This document shows positions 1 to 5,097 of a stretch of DNA of 5,097 nucleotides, in pieces; the stretch's first letter is position 1; each line of letters starts with the position of its first letter. The stretch comes from DAOVDI01 sp965373045 (GTDB taxonomy: Bacteria > Acidobacteriota > Aminicenantia > Aminicenantales > Aminicenantaceae), in NCBI GenBank assembly GCA_965373045.1, contig CBDVEQ010000190.1, positions 1 through 5,097 on the forward strand, in the 5' to 3' direction. The position numbers and the translations under genes were made by a program. The notes under the pieces were generated by a model. The model saw nothing but the letters and a program-made list of their open reading frames with translations, did not search any database and was not told the origin of the DNA.

Positions 1-1257
1 TTTATCAGAAAGACTCTCGATCAAAGCAGCCGATGCTTGAGGAGATCCGATTCTTCCTAAGGTAGAGGCTGCAATTTGACGGAGAGAAGGGTCAGGGTCT
101 TTAAGAAGCTTTATCAAAGGAATGACCGCCTGTTCACCGATTTCTTCCAGCGCTTCAACATAGGGGCGTCGGAAATGCCAGTTATCAGTCAGGCGCAGGG
201 CCCGGATATACTTCTCTGTGCGGCTTTCCGACTCGATGGAGTTTATTCCTTCAGGAATCTTGGGAAGGGTTCGAGAACGGACATAAATATGGGAAAGCCC
301 TATCAACAGAATAATGTAGATAGAGAGAACAGCCGCGATTTCTCCCTTCCGATCCGGAATTTTCTTTTTAAAGAAAAGACGTGTGGGTATGGCAAATATG
401 CTTGAGATGAACTTTGGCAGTGGAAAGAGAAAAGGTGTTTTTTTGATGTATTTTTCATATTGTTCTCCCAGTTGTTTTTTCATTTTTCTCTCTTCAAGAA
501 GCGCAACGCCGATGATGATCATTGCGGAAAGAAGCCAAGGAAGAGATGTTTCAATACCCCAGGACCTCTTGGGGTATCTCACCCTTATCAAGGCCAGCAG
601 CATTCCATAGCTCCAGATGATCCATCCTAAATACTGAGGATGGCGTGAAATCTTATATAGCCAGAAATCCGCCATATCTTTTTTTTGCTGCCGTGAGATA
701 AACCATGTAAAAGTGCCCATGATAAAAAGAAGAAGCCCGATTCCTATCAGCAAATAGACCAGCGGATAGTGAATATCAATACCTATCTTAAAAAAAAGCG
801 AGCGAAGCAGCCTATAGGGAAAATAGACAATATGTCCCAGCTGGCCCGCATTAAAAGAAATATCCAGAACAGGAAGCCACACGACATTGAGCACTCCCAG
901 TCCGGCGAGAAAGAACATAACGGTCGCAAACTGAGCGAAAACAGGAAGAAATATCATCACAGCTCCAGCAGAGGCAAGACCTCTTTTTCCGGTTATAAAA
1001 CCAGCTGCGATGAGCGCCATCATAAGAACGAAGCAGATATATCCAATGAGCCGAAGGTGGTAATGACTTATGAACAATTCAGTACGGAATACAGTTGATT
1101 CGTCAGCATGGGAATCTCCCTCTAAAGCAGGAGCCGTGCTGTACAGAGCCTTGTTTAAAAGACCTGGCAGTTCCACTGAGATAAAAGTCAGCCCGATGCT
1201 GAAGATCACAGCTAAAAGCAATAAAAGAAATCCGGAGATCCATTTTTTATCAGTCAT
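1..1257 (-). CDS. ICMT/PEMT-like membrane methyltransferase fused to HEAT repeats (C-terminus cut by window edge)
   Basis: The frame is open from the start to base 1 with no stop, giving 419 residues of an incomplete protein. Hydrophobic segments lie near residues 6-27, 70-90, 95-128, 164-187, 207-226, 238-254 and 306-325. The core shows the two signatures of the isoprenylcysteine carboxyl methyltransferase / phospholipid methyltransferase superfamily: SRHPQYLGW at 204-212, and EERKMKKQLGEQYEKY at 255-270 followed by a TPFLFP stretch. In that family these residues build the S-adenosylmethionine pocket at the membrane face. After the last membrane helix, residues 362-419 form HEAT/PBS-lyase-type helical repeats (AVIPLIKLLKDPDPSLRQ, then AASTLGRIGSPQA), which continue beyond the window. 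The methyl acceptor cannot be told: lipid, isoprenoid or protein are all possible. The start at 1257 is preferred over the in-frame ATG at 1269 because of the SD sequence. The gene follows the regulator on the same strand after 88 bases. Confidence 0.85.
   Translation of the reverse strand, partial: MTDKKWISGFLLLLLAVIFSIGLTFISVELPGLLNKALYSTAPALEGDSHADESTVFRTELFISHYHLRLIGYICFVLMMALIAAGFITGKRGLASAGAVMIFLPVFAQFATVMFFLAGLGVLNVVWLPVLDISFNAGQLGHIVYFPYRLLRSLFFKIGIDIHYPLVYLLIGIGLLLFIMGTFTWFISRQQKKDMADFWLYKISRHPQYLGWIIWSYGMLLALIRVRYPKRSWGIETSLPWLLSAMIIIGVALLEERKMKKQLGEQYEKYIKKTPFLFPLPKFISSIFAIPTRLFFKKKIPDRKGEIAAVLSIYIILLIGLSHIYVRSRTLPKIPEGINSIESESRTEKYIRALRLTDNWHFRRPYVEALEEIGEQAVIPLIKLLKDPDPSLRQIAASTLGRIGSPQASAALIESLSDK
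554..577. repeat. Perfect 8-bp inverted repeat inside the methyltransferase gene
   Basis: ATACCCCA at 554-561 and TGGGGTAT at 570-577 are perfect reverse complements around an 8-base spacer. It lies in the coding sequence for the short loop RYPKRSWGI (residues 227-235), between two predicted membrane helices. It has no T-tract on either strand, so it does not look like a terminator. It may be a coincidence of codon choice. Confidence 0.4.
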
Positions 1258-1345
1258 TGCCTTCTCCATTTTTCGGGTTCAATATAAAGAAATGAAATGG
1301 TTATTTCTATAGACAAATGTCCTATTTTTAAAAATAAAACATATT
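1258..1345 (-). other. AT-rich gap between regulator and methyltransferase genes, with a 14-bp palindrome
   Basis: This 88-base gap separates two genes on the same strand. It contains a perfect AT-only palindrome at 1323-1336 (TATTTTTAAAAATA) and a weak imperfect hairpin at 1309-1325 with a very short loop. I see no GC-rich stem followed by a T-tract, so there is no convincing terminator after the regulator. A TATATT hexamer exists on the minus strand close to the downstream gene but has no acceptable -35 partner. Read-through from the regulator gene is plausible but not shown. Confidence 0.4.
1260..1267 (-). promoter_or_regulatory. Shine-Dalgarno sequence deciding the start of the methyltransferase gene
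   Basis: On the minus strand GGAGAAGG stands just before ATG 1257-1255, with six bases between GGAG and the ATG. The alternative in-frame ATG at 1269-1267 overlaps this motif and has only GAACCCGAAAA before it, with no purine-rich SD. The shorter start, beginning MTDKKWISGF, is therefore favoured. The difference is four residues. Confidence 0.65.
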
Positions 1346-4051
1346 TTAAGATTGCTTTTTTATAAGGTTGATAAGTTCGATCCTGTTTTGAATATTTAGC
1401 TTCTGATAAATATTGTATATGTGATTCCTGACTGTGCTGCTTGAGATAAAGAGTTTTTTCTCAATGTCTTTATTGTTTGCCCCGTCCAGAATCATTGTAA
1501 TGATCTCCTGTTCCCGGCGGGTGATCTCATATTTTTTAAAAACTTTTTCTAAGTTTTCCTTATGAACAGCATGGGCTGATCTGAGTCTTGTTCTCATGCG
1601 GACCCAGGATAAGATAATGACCATAGCAACAGCAGCAGCAAAAGTGATAAACCACCAGGTTCTCCAGAACGGATGAATAATTTCAATATTGATGGAAAGT
1701 CCTTTTTCATTCCACACTCCGTCCGGATTTGAAGCTTTTACGTGCAGTATATATTCTCCTTTTTCTAGTCCTGAAAAAGAGATGGCACGATTAGGACCTG
1801 CATATATCCAGGCTTTGTCTCTTCCTTCCAGTTTATAAGCGAACTGGTTCATTTCCGGATTTGAGTAATACAGCGCAGCAAATTCAAATGTGATAAAACG
1901 TGCTTTATAGTTCAGATGAAGTTCCCGAAGATATGAAAGCGGCTGGTTGAGATCCCATTTTTTATTATTTATGTAAAAAGCAGTCCAGGCAACTGGAGGA
2001 ATAAACGGATTATTCTTTATATTTTTGGGATAAAAGCTGTTGTATCCGTTTATCCCACCGAAAAACATTCTTCCGTCACTGCTTTTAAAAAATGCCCCGG
2101 GATTGAATTTATTTGCCTGTATTCCATCATGTAAGCCGTAGTTTGTAATGGATCCGTTTTCTGGATCAAACTGCAGAAGCCCACGGTTGGAACTCACCCA
2201 AAGATTCCCGGTTTTGTCTTCCAGTATTCCATAAATGATGTCGCCCGGCAGCCCTTCTTGTATAGTGTAGTATTTCCATTTTTCTTTTGCTCTGTCATAT
2301 CTGTTTATTCCCTGAAAAGTTCCTATCCAGAAGATGCCTTTTCTGTCTTCAAGGAATGAAGTTATATGATTATCGATAACAGTGTCTTTTTTGAAAGTTT
2401 TAGAATTGTTTAGGTACCGAATAAACTTTCCTGTTTTTTTGTTCATCTTGTTCAGGCCCCATGCTGTTCCCACCCATAGAGCCCCTGATCTGTCTTCATA
2501 GATAGTAGTTATTTTAGATGAACTTAGCTTTGAAGTATCAGCAAGAGAGCTGAAATAATTAGTAAATTCACCTGTTTTTTTGTTGAATTTGTTTAGTCCA
2601 TTGTATGTGCCGATCCATAAGATATCTTTGTCTTTTTTATCATTATGAATAACAGTTATATTATTGTTGGATAGGTAGTTTTCTACTCCTCTAATTTTCT
2701 TATAGTGAGTGAAAAATCCGGTTGCGGGGTCAAACCTGTTAAGCCCTGTCTTGTTCGTACCCACCCATATTATCCCGTCTTCATCTTCAATAACAGCCTG
2801 AACATCGCCGGCGCTTATGCTTTTATTATCAGCAGAATTATGAAAAAAATGAGTGGTTAGGCCCTTTTTTTCGTCTATTCTGTCTAAGCCTTCACTTGTT
2901 CCGATCCAAAGAAATCCTGAACTATCATAGCATATGGAACGGACATCGCTATGGCGGATGCTTTTAGGGTTGTGAGGATTGTGCTTGAAGTGATTAAATT
3001 TCACCTGGTTGTTGGGGGTTTTGTTTATTCCTCCTCTTAAAGTTGCTACCCACATGATGCCTGATGAGTCTTGATATATGGAAGTTATATTATTATCACT
3101 TAGGGAATCCTGGTCACGTGGGTTATGTTTATATGCCACATATTTCTTGGTTTTTTTATCAAATATCCTTAATCCATCTCCGGATGTTCCAATCCACAAC
3201 CTTTCAGCATTATCCTCCCAAACTGCAGTTATGTTTGAATTGCGCAGGTCGTTTTCCCCTATTTCGTTTCCATAATAGGTGATAAATCCCCCTCTTCCCT
3301 CATCATACTTGTTTAATCCTCGATTTTTTGTCCCCAACCAGATTGTTCCTTGTTTATCTTCGTAAATCGACCAGACCGAGTTGCCACTGATGCTGGAAAG
3401 GTCATCAGGATTATGTTTAAAATTTTGGGATTTTTGAGTATAAGGGTCAAATTTAAATAGTCCGGTCTCTTGTGTTCCGATCCAGACATTATTTTTACTG
3501 TCTATCATCAAGTCCCAGATTGTATCAACATCCTGTCCTAAAAAAATCTTAGTAAATGTATTATTTTGTCTATTATACCGGCAGAGCCCGTTAAACCTGG
3601 TGCCTATATATAAATCGCCGTTCTTATCTTCCTGTAAAGAAATGACGATGTTTCCGGTTAAGCTTTCTGCATTTTCAGGGTCATGTTTAAATTGTACAAA
3701 CTCGTCGTTTTCTTTTACAAACCTGAAAAGCCCGTATCCATTAGTTCCAAACCAAATATCCCCTTTACTGTCCTCTAATATAGAAAAAGCAGGAACAAAC
3801 CGCAAAGATGACTTCTGGTCAGGTTGAGGGGGAGAATACAGTGTGAAATTGTATCCGTCGTACTTAGCTAATCCTACGCTTGTTCCAAACCAAATGAAAC
3901 CCTCTCTATCCTGTAAAATACTGGATACGGCAGGAATTGATTCTTTGTTAAAATCGGGAAGAATATGTTCGAATCGGATATATCTTCCAACAGAGGAAAA
4001 CATGAGAAGTGGGGTAAAAATATATAAAAAGAAGAAAGTAAATTTTTTCAT
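1346..4051 (-). CDS. Membrane-anchored one-component regulator: two 7-bladed Reg_prop propellers, Y_Y_Y domain, LuxR-type HTH
   Basis: This 901-residue protein begins with a Sec signal peptide or anchor (MKKFTFFFLYIFTPLLMF). Fourteen repeats of the two-component-regulator propeller type follow at about 41-678, each built around an ED..G.(I/L)W(I/V)GT..GL motif; blade 14 is divergent. A break at about 343-356 divides them into 7+7. Loops of the type KHNP....S occur after blades 2, 4, 6 and 7, with a variant after blade 8. A Y_Y_Y domain (about 735-794), a membrane helix (about 799-817), a basic stop-transfer stretch (RMRTRLR, 818-824) and a short linker lead to a LuxR/GerE helix-turn-helix at 842-901 (TRREQEII, STVRNHIYNIYQKL). 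The sensor part resembles hybrid two-component systems of Bacteroidota, but no kinase, phosphoacceptor or receiver domain is present. Ligand binding outside is therefore inferred to act directly on the DNA-binding domain. The ligand is unknown. The start has no recognisable SD sequence upstream, but the signal peptide supports it. Confidence 0.93.
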   Translation of the reverse strand: MKKFTFFFLYIFTPLLMFSSVGRYIRFEHILPDFNKESIPAVSSILQDREGFIWFGTSVGLAKYDGYNFTLYSPPQPDQKSSLRFVPAFSILEDSKGDIWFGTNGYGLFRFVKENDEFVQFKHDPENAESLTGNIVISLQEDKNGDLYIGTRFNGLCRYNRQNNTFTKIFLGQDVDTIWDLMIDSKNNVWIGTQETGLFKFDPYTQKSQNFKHNPDDLSSISGNSVWSIYEDKQGTIWLGTKNRGLNKYDEGRGGFITYYGNEIGENDLRNSNITAVWEDNAERLWIGTSGDGLRIFDKKTKKYVAYKHNPRDQDSLSDNNITSIYQDSSGIMWVATLRGGINKTPNNQVKFNHFKHNPHNPKSIRHSDVRSICYDSSGFLWIGTSEGLDRIDEKKGLTTHFFHNSADNKSISAGDVQAVIEDEDGIIWVGTNKTGLNRFDPATGFFTHYKKIRGVENYLSNNNITVIHNDKKDKDILWIGTYNGLNKFNKKTGEFTNYFSSLADTSKLSSSKITTIYEDRSGALWVGTAWGLNKMNKKTGKFIRYLNNSKTFKKDTVIDNHITSFLEDRKGIFWIGTFQGINRYDRAKEKWKYYTIQEGLPGDIIYGILEDKTGNLWVSSNRGLLQFDPENGSITNYGLHDGIQANKFNPGAFFKSSDGRMFFGGINGYNSFYPKNIKNNPFIPPVAWTAFYINNKKWDLNQPLSYLRELHLNYKARFITFEFAALYYSNPEMNQFAYKLEGRDKAWIYAGPNRAISFSGLEKGEYILHVKASNPDGVWNEKGLSINIEIIHPFWRTWWFITFAAAVAMVIILSWVRMRTRLRSAHAVHKENLEKVFKKYEITRREQEIITMILDGANNKDIEKKLFISSSTVRNHIYNIYQKLNIQNRIELINLIKKQS

Positions 4052-4090
4052 TTAGGTTATATAGGTATAGAAATATCCTTTTTTTTGAAC

Positions 4091-4105
4091 TTCAGATCTC
4101 ATGAA
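4091..4105. repeat. Short inverted repeat TTCA-N7-TGAA near the regulator start
   Basis: TTCA and TGAA arms flank GATCTCA, 40 to 54 bases upstream of the regulator start codon. The arms are only four bases long, so chance is a fair explanation. It is noted because its 7-base spacer equals that of the longer repeat at 4180-4202. Confidence 0.15.
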
Positions 4106-4137
4106 ATAGGGCAAAAAATGATGTTCTGTAATCAAGC

Positions 4138-4143
4138 ATTATA
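4138..4143 (-). promoter_or_regulatory. Possible -10 element (TATAAT) for the regulator gene
   Basis: The minus strand reads an exact TATAAT 87 bases upstream of the regulator start, which would give a leader of about 80 bases. The hexamer at 17-base spacing (TGGTTT) matches the -35 consensus poorly, so only the -10 is suggestive. An activator-dependent promoter could look like this. Confidence 0.25.
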
Positions 4144-4179
4144 GTATGTTCTAACTTCAAAAACCATAGATCCTTATCC

Positions 4180-4202
4180 AATTGGAGCAGGAATCTCCAT
4201 TT
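4180..4202. repeat. Imperfect inverted repeat, candidate regulator operator
   Basis: AATTGGAG (4180-4187) and CTCCATTT (4195-4202) are reverse complements at seven of eight positions around the 7-base spacer CAGGAAT. The core TGGAG/CTCCA is perfect. The site lies roughly mid-way in the divergent region, about 100 bases before the LiaF-like gene and about 130 before the regulator gene. Size and symmetry suit a dimeric NarL/LuxR-type protein; binding by the neighbouring regulator is inference. Confidence 0.35.
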
Positions 4203-4243
4203 TCGTTATCTACCGAGAGTTAAGGGTCATTCATCGAATAATA

Positions 4244-4273
4244 CTAACAATATTCTCCTGAACTGCTTATATT
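4244..4273 (+). promoter_or_regulatory. Weak promoter-like pair for the LiaF-like gene
   Basis: CTAACA (4244-4249) and TATATT (4268-4273) are separated by 18 bases and match the housekeeping consensus at four and five of six positions. Transcription would start near 4280, leaving a leader of about 24 bases with the SD sequence inside it. Confidence 0.3.
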
Positions 4274-4292
4274 AAGGTAGAAATTTAACCTG

Positions 4293-4297
4293 AGGAG
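4293..4297 (+). promoter_or_regulatory. Strong Shine-Dalgarno sequence of the LiaF-like gene
   Basis: AGGAG lies six bases before ATG 4304, followed by an A-rich spacer. This fixes the start and contrasts with the missing SD before the divergent regulator gene. Confidence 0.8.
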
Positions 4298-4303
4298 AAA
4301 AAA

Positions 4304-5014
4304 ATGGAAAAAAAAGCAAGTATTAATCTCGATTTAAAAGTGATCATAGGGCTGGTTGTCATTTGTGCAGGTATTCTTTTTCTGCTTGAAAATTTGGGCG
4401 TTGCTATAGGAATAAACATTTGGGATTTCTGGCCTGTCGCGCTCATTTTGATCGGCTTGAGCCATATCTCCAGGCCCAGTGAAACAAGGCAGACTTTCAG
4501 CGGAGCGATCTTTATTATTGTCGGAGTATTGTTCCTTTTGAACAATTTAGATATTATGTTTTTTGATATAGGAACATTTTGGCCGGTCATCGTAATTTTA
4601 CTCGGTATAGCGATCCTCAAAGATGCCATATGGGGAAGTCGTAAAATTCCATCCTCTAGTGATAACTTTAATCTTTCATTTATCCTGGGAGGAGGAGAGC
4701 ACAGATTCTCCTCAGACCAGTTTAAAGGCGGAAAATTGGCTGCATTCATGGGCGGGGGAACAATTGACCTGAGAGATGCTGACATCCAGATCGATGATGC
4801 AGTGATCGATGTATTTGCTTTTATGGGCGGAATTGACATAAGAATACCCCGGCACTGGCATGTTAATATGCAGGGAACACCTATTCTTGGCGGGATAGAC
4901 AATAAAACAGTTGTAATGTCAAAGGAAGAATTAGCAGCACATCCGGAAAAAGCGATTAAAAAACTTACTATAAAAGGAATGGCTATAATGGGAGGTATCG
5001 AGGTAAAAAACTGA
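4304..5014 (+). CDS. LiaF-like membrane protein (LiaI/LiaF transmembrane region plus cell-wall-active antibiotic response C-terminal domain)
   Basis: This 236-residue protein appears complete. It has four hydrophobic segments at about 11-29, 38-54, 65-80 and 90-106. They form an internal duplication: LLENLGV...FWPVALILIGL is echoed by LLNNLDI...FWPVIVILLGI, the usual signature of the LiaI/LiaF-like transmembrane region. Residues 125-236 carry five short strands with a repeated GG turn (ILGGGEHRF, FMGGGTIDLRDA, FMGGIDIRIP, ILGGIDNK, IMGGIEVKN), typical of the LiaF C-terminal beta-helical domain. In Bacillus, LiaF restrains the LiaS kinase in the cell-envelope stress response. No LiaS or LiaR homologue is in this window, so that role cannot be transferred. 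Related proteins are widespread in Gram-negative bacteria with unknown function. It has its own strong SD sequence and is divergent from the LuxR-type membrane regulator, which may control it. Confidence 0.9.
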   Translation: MEKKASINLDLKVIIGLVVICAGILFLLENLGVAIGINIWDFWPVALILIGLSHISRPSETRQTFSGAIFIIVGVLFLLNNLDIMFFDIGTFWPVIVILLGIAILKDAIWGSRKIPSSSDNFNLSFILGGGEHRFSSDQFKGGKLAAFMGGGTIDLRDADIQIDDAVIDVFAFMGGIDIRIPRHWHVNMQGTPILGGIDNKTVVMSKEELAAHPEKAIKKLTIKGMAIMGGIEVKN

Positions 5015-5057
5015 CATGTTTCCTTATCTTCGCTCACCTAAAAATTTTCTTTTAATC

Positions 5058-5095
5058 ACGGTCATATGGAGCCCGGTAGTTATCTGTATGACCGT
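5058..5095 (+). terminator. Strong hairpin downstream of the LiaF-like gene, possible terminator (tail cut off)
   Basis: ACGGTCATA (5058-5066) and TATGACCGT (5087-5095) are a perfect 9-bp inverted repeat. As RNA the stem extends inward by two G-U pairs, a G-C and an A-U to 13 pairs, with a 12-base loop (5071-5082). It starts 43 bases after the stop codon. Only two bases remain after it, so a T-tract cannot be checked. It could instead belong to a repeat element or to the regulation of a following gene. Confidence 0.45.
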
Positions 5096-5097
5096 TC

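Larger units (their letters stand above)
4052..4303. promoter_or_regulatory. Divergent intergenic region shared by the regulator and the LiaF-like gene
   Basis: The 252 bases between the two divergent starts must hold the promoters for both genes. I find no coding frame of interest here. It contains an exact TATAAT on the minus strand, a weak promoter-like pair for the plus-strand gene, and two inverted repeats with 7-base spacers that could bind a dimeric LuxR-type regulator. These are listed separately. The regulator gene lacks a visible SD sequence (TATAACCTAAATG), while the plus-strand gene has a strong one. Confidence 0.6.

Noticed and set aside
1267..1269. Upstream ATG as start of the methyltransferase gene
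   Set aside because: It overlaps the GGAGAAGG motif that best serves the ATG at 1257 and has no SD sequence of its own.
76..1312. Four plus-strand open frames of 75-109 codons over the left part
   Set aside because: They lie opposite a continuous minus-strand frame with clear methyltransferase and HEAT motifs. Their own translations are low in sense and have no family resemblance.
1309..1336. Possible terminator between the regulator and methyltransferase genes
   Set aside because: The AT palindrome and the short imperfect hairpin lack a GC-rich stem and a following T-tract on the minus strand.
1346..1528. Reading the C-terminal HTH as a response-regulator output domain with a phosphorylation site
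   Set aside because: No receiver fold or conserved aspartate pocket exists between the membrane helix and the HTH; only about 24 residues are available.
3064..4055. Short plus-strand open frames opposite the regulator gene
   Set aside because: They are shadows of the propeller repeats; the repeated codons for W(I/V)GT create recurring open stretches on the other strand.
4285..5037. A 250-codon open frame on the minus strand opposite the LiaF-like gene
   Set aside because: Its translation is rich in I, P and S with no coherent domain, and it mirrors the plus-strand gene, which has a strong SD sequence and recognisable family motifs.

Overview
The window carries three protein genes, one of them cut by the left edge, and no RNA gene, mobile element or CRISPR array that I can see. 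It is AT-rich by eye. It suggests a Gram-negative-type bacterium: the central gene encodes a Sec-exported, membrane-anchored sensor with a large extracytoplasmic beta-propeller, an architecture common in Bacteroidota, Ignavibacteria and Candidatus Aminicenantes. I lean weakly towards the Aminicenantes/Ignavibacteria type, because strong Shine-Dalgarno (SD) sequences precede two of the genes. No taxonomic marker is present, so this is a guess.

Layout. Bases 1-1257 (minus strand) hold a multi-pass membrane protein with an ICMT/PEMT-like methyltransferase core followed by a HEAT-repeat tail that runs off the edge. An 88-base AT-rich gap separates it from the gene upstream on the same strand. Bases 1346-4051 (minus strand) encode a 901-residue sensor-regulator: signal peptide, fourteen propeller blades (two seven-bladed propellers), a Y_Y_Y domain, one membrane helix and a LuxR/NarL-type helix-turn-helix. 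There is no histidine kinase or receiver domain. A 252-base divergent intergenic region (4052-4303) follows. Bases 4304-5014 (plus strand) encode a LiaF-like membrane protein with four predicted membrane segments and a GG-repeat C-terminal domain. A strong hairpin (5058-5095) lies downstream at the right edge.

How they may work together (inference). The regulator looks like a one-component transmembrane switch: it would sense a ligand outside the cytoplasmic membrane and act on DNA through a helix-turn-helix held close to the membrane. Its head-to-head position with a LiaF-like gene makes that gene, and the regulator's own promoter, the natural first targets. The intergenic region contains inverted repeats that could be operators. 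The methyltransferase gene lies downstream of the regulator in the same orientation and may be co-transcribed. All three products are membrane proteins, which fits a cell-envelope theme, but no ligand, substrate or regulon can be read from the sequence.
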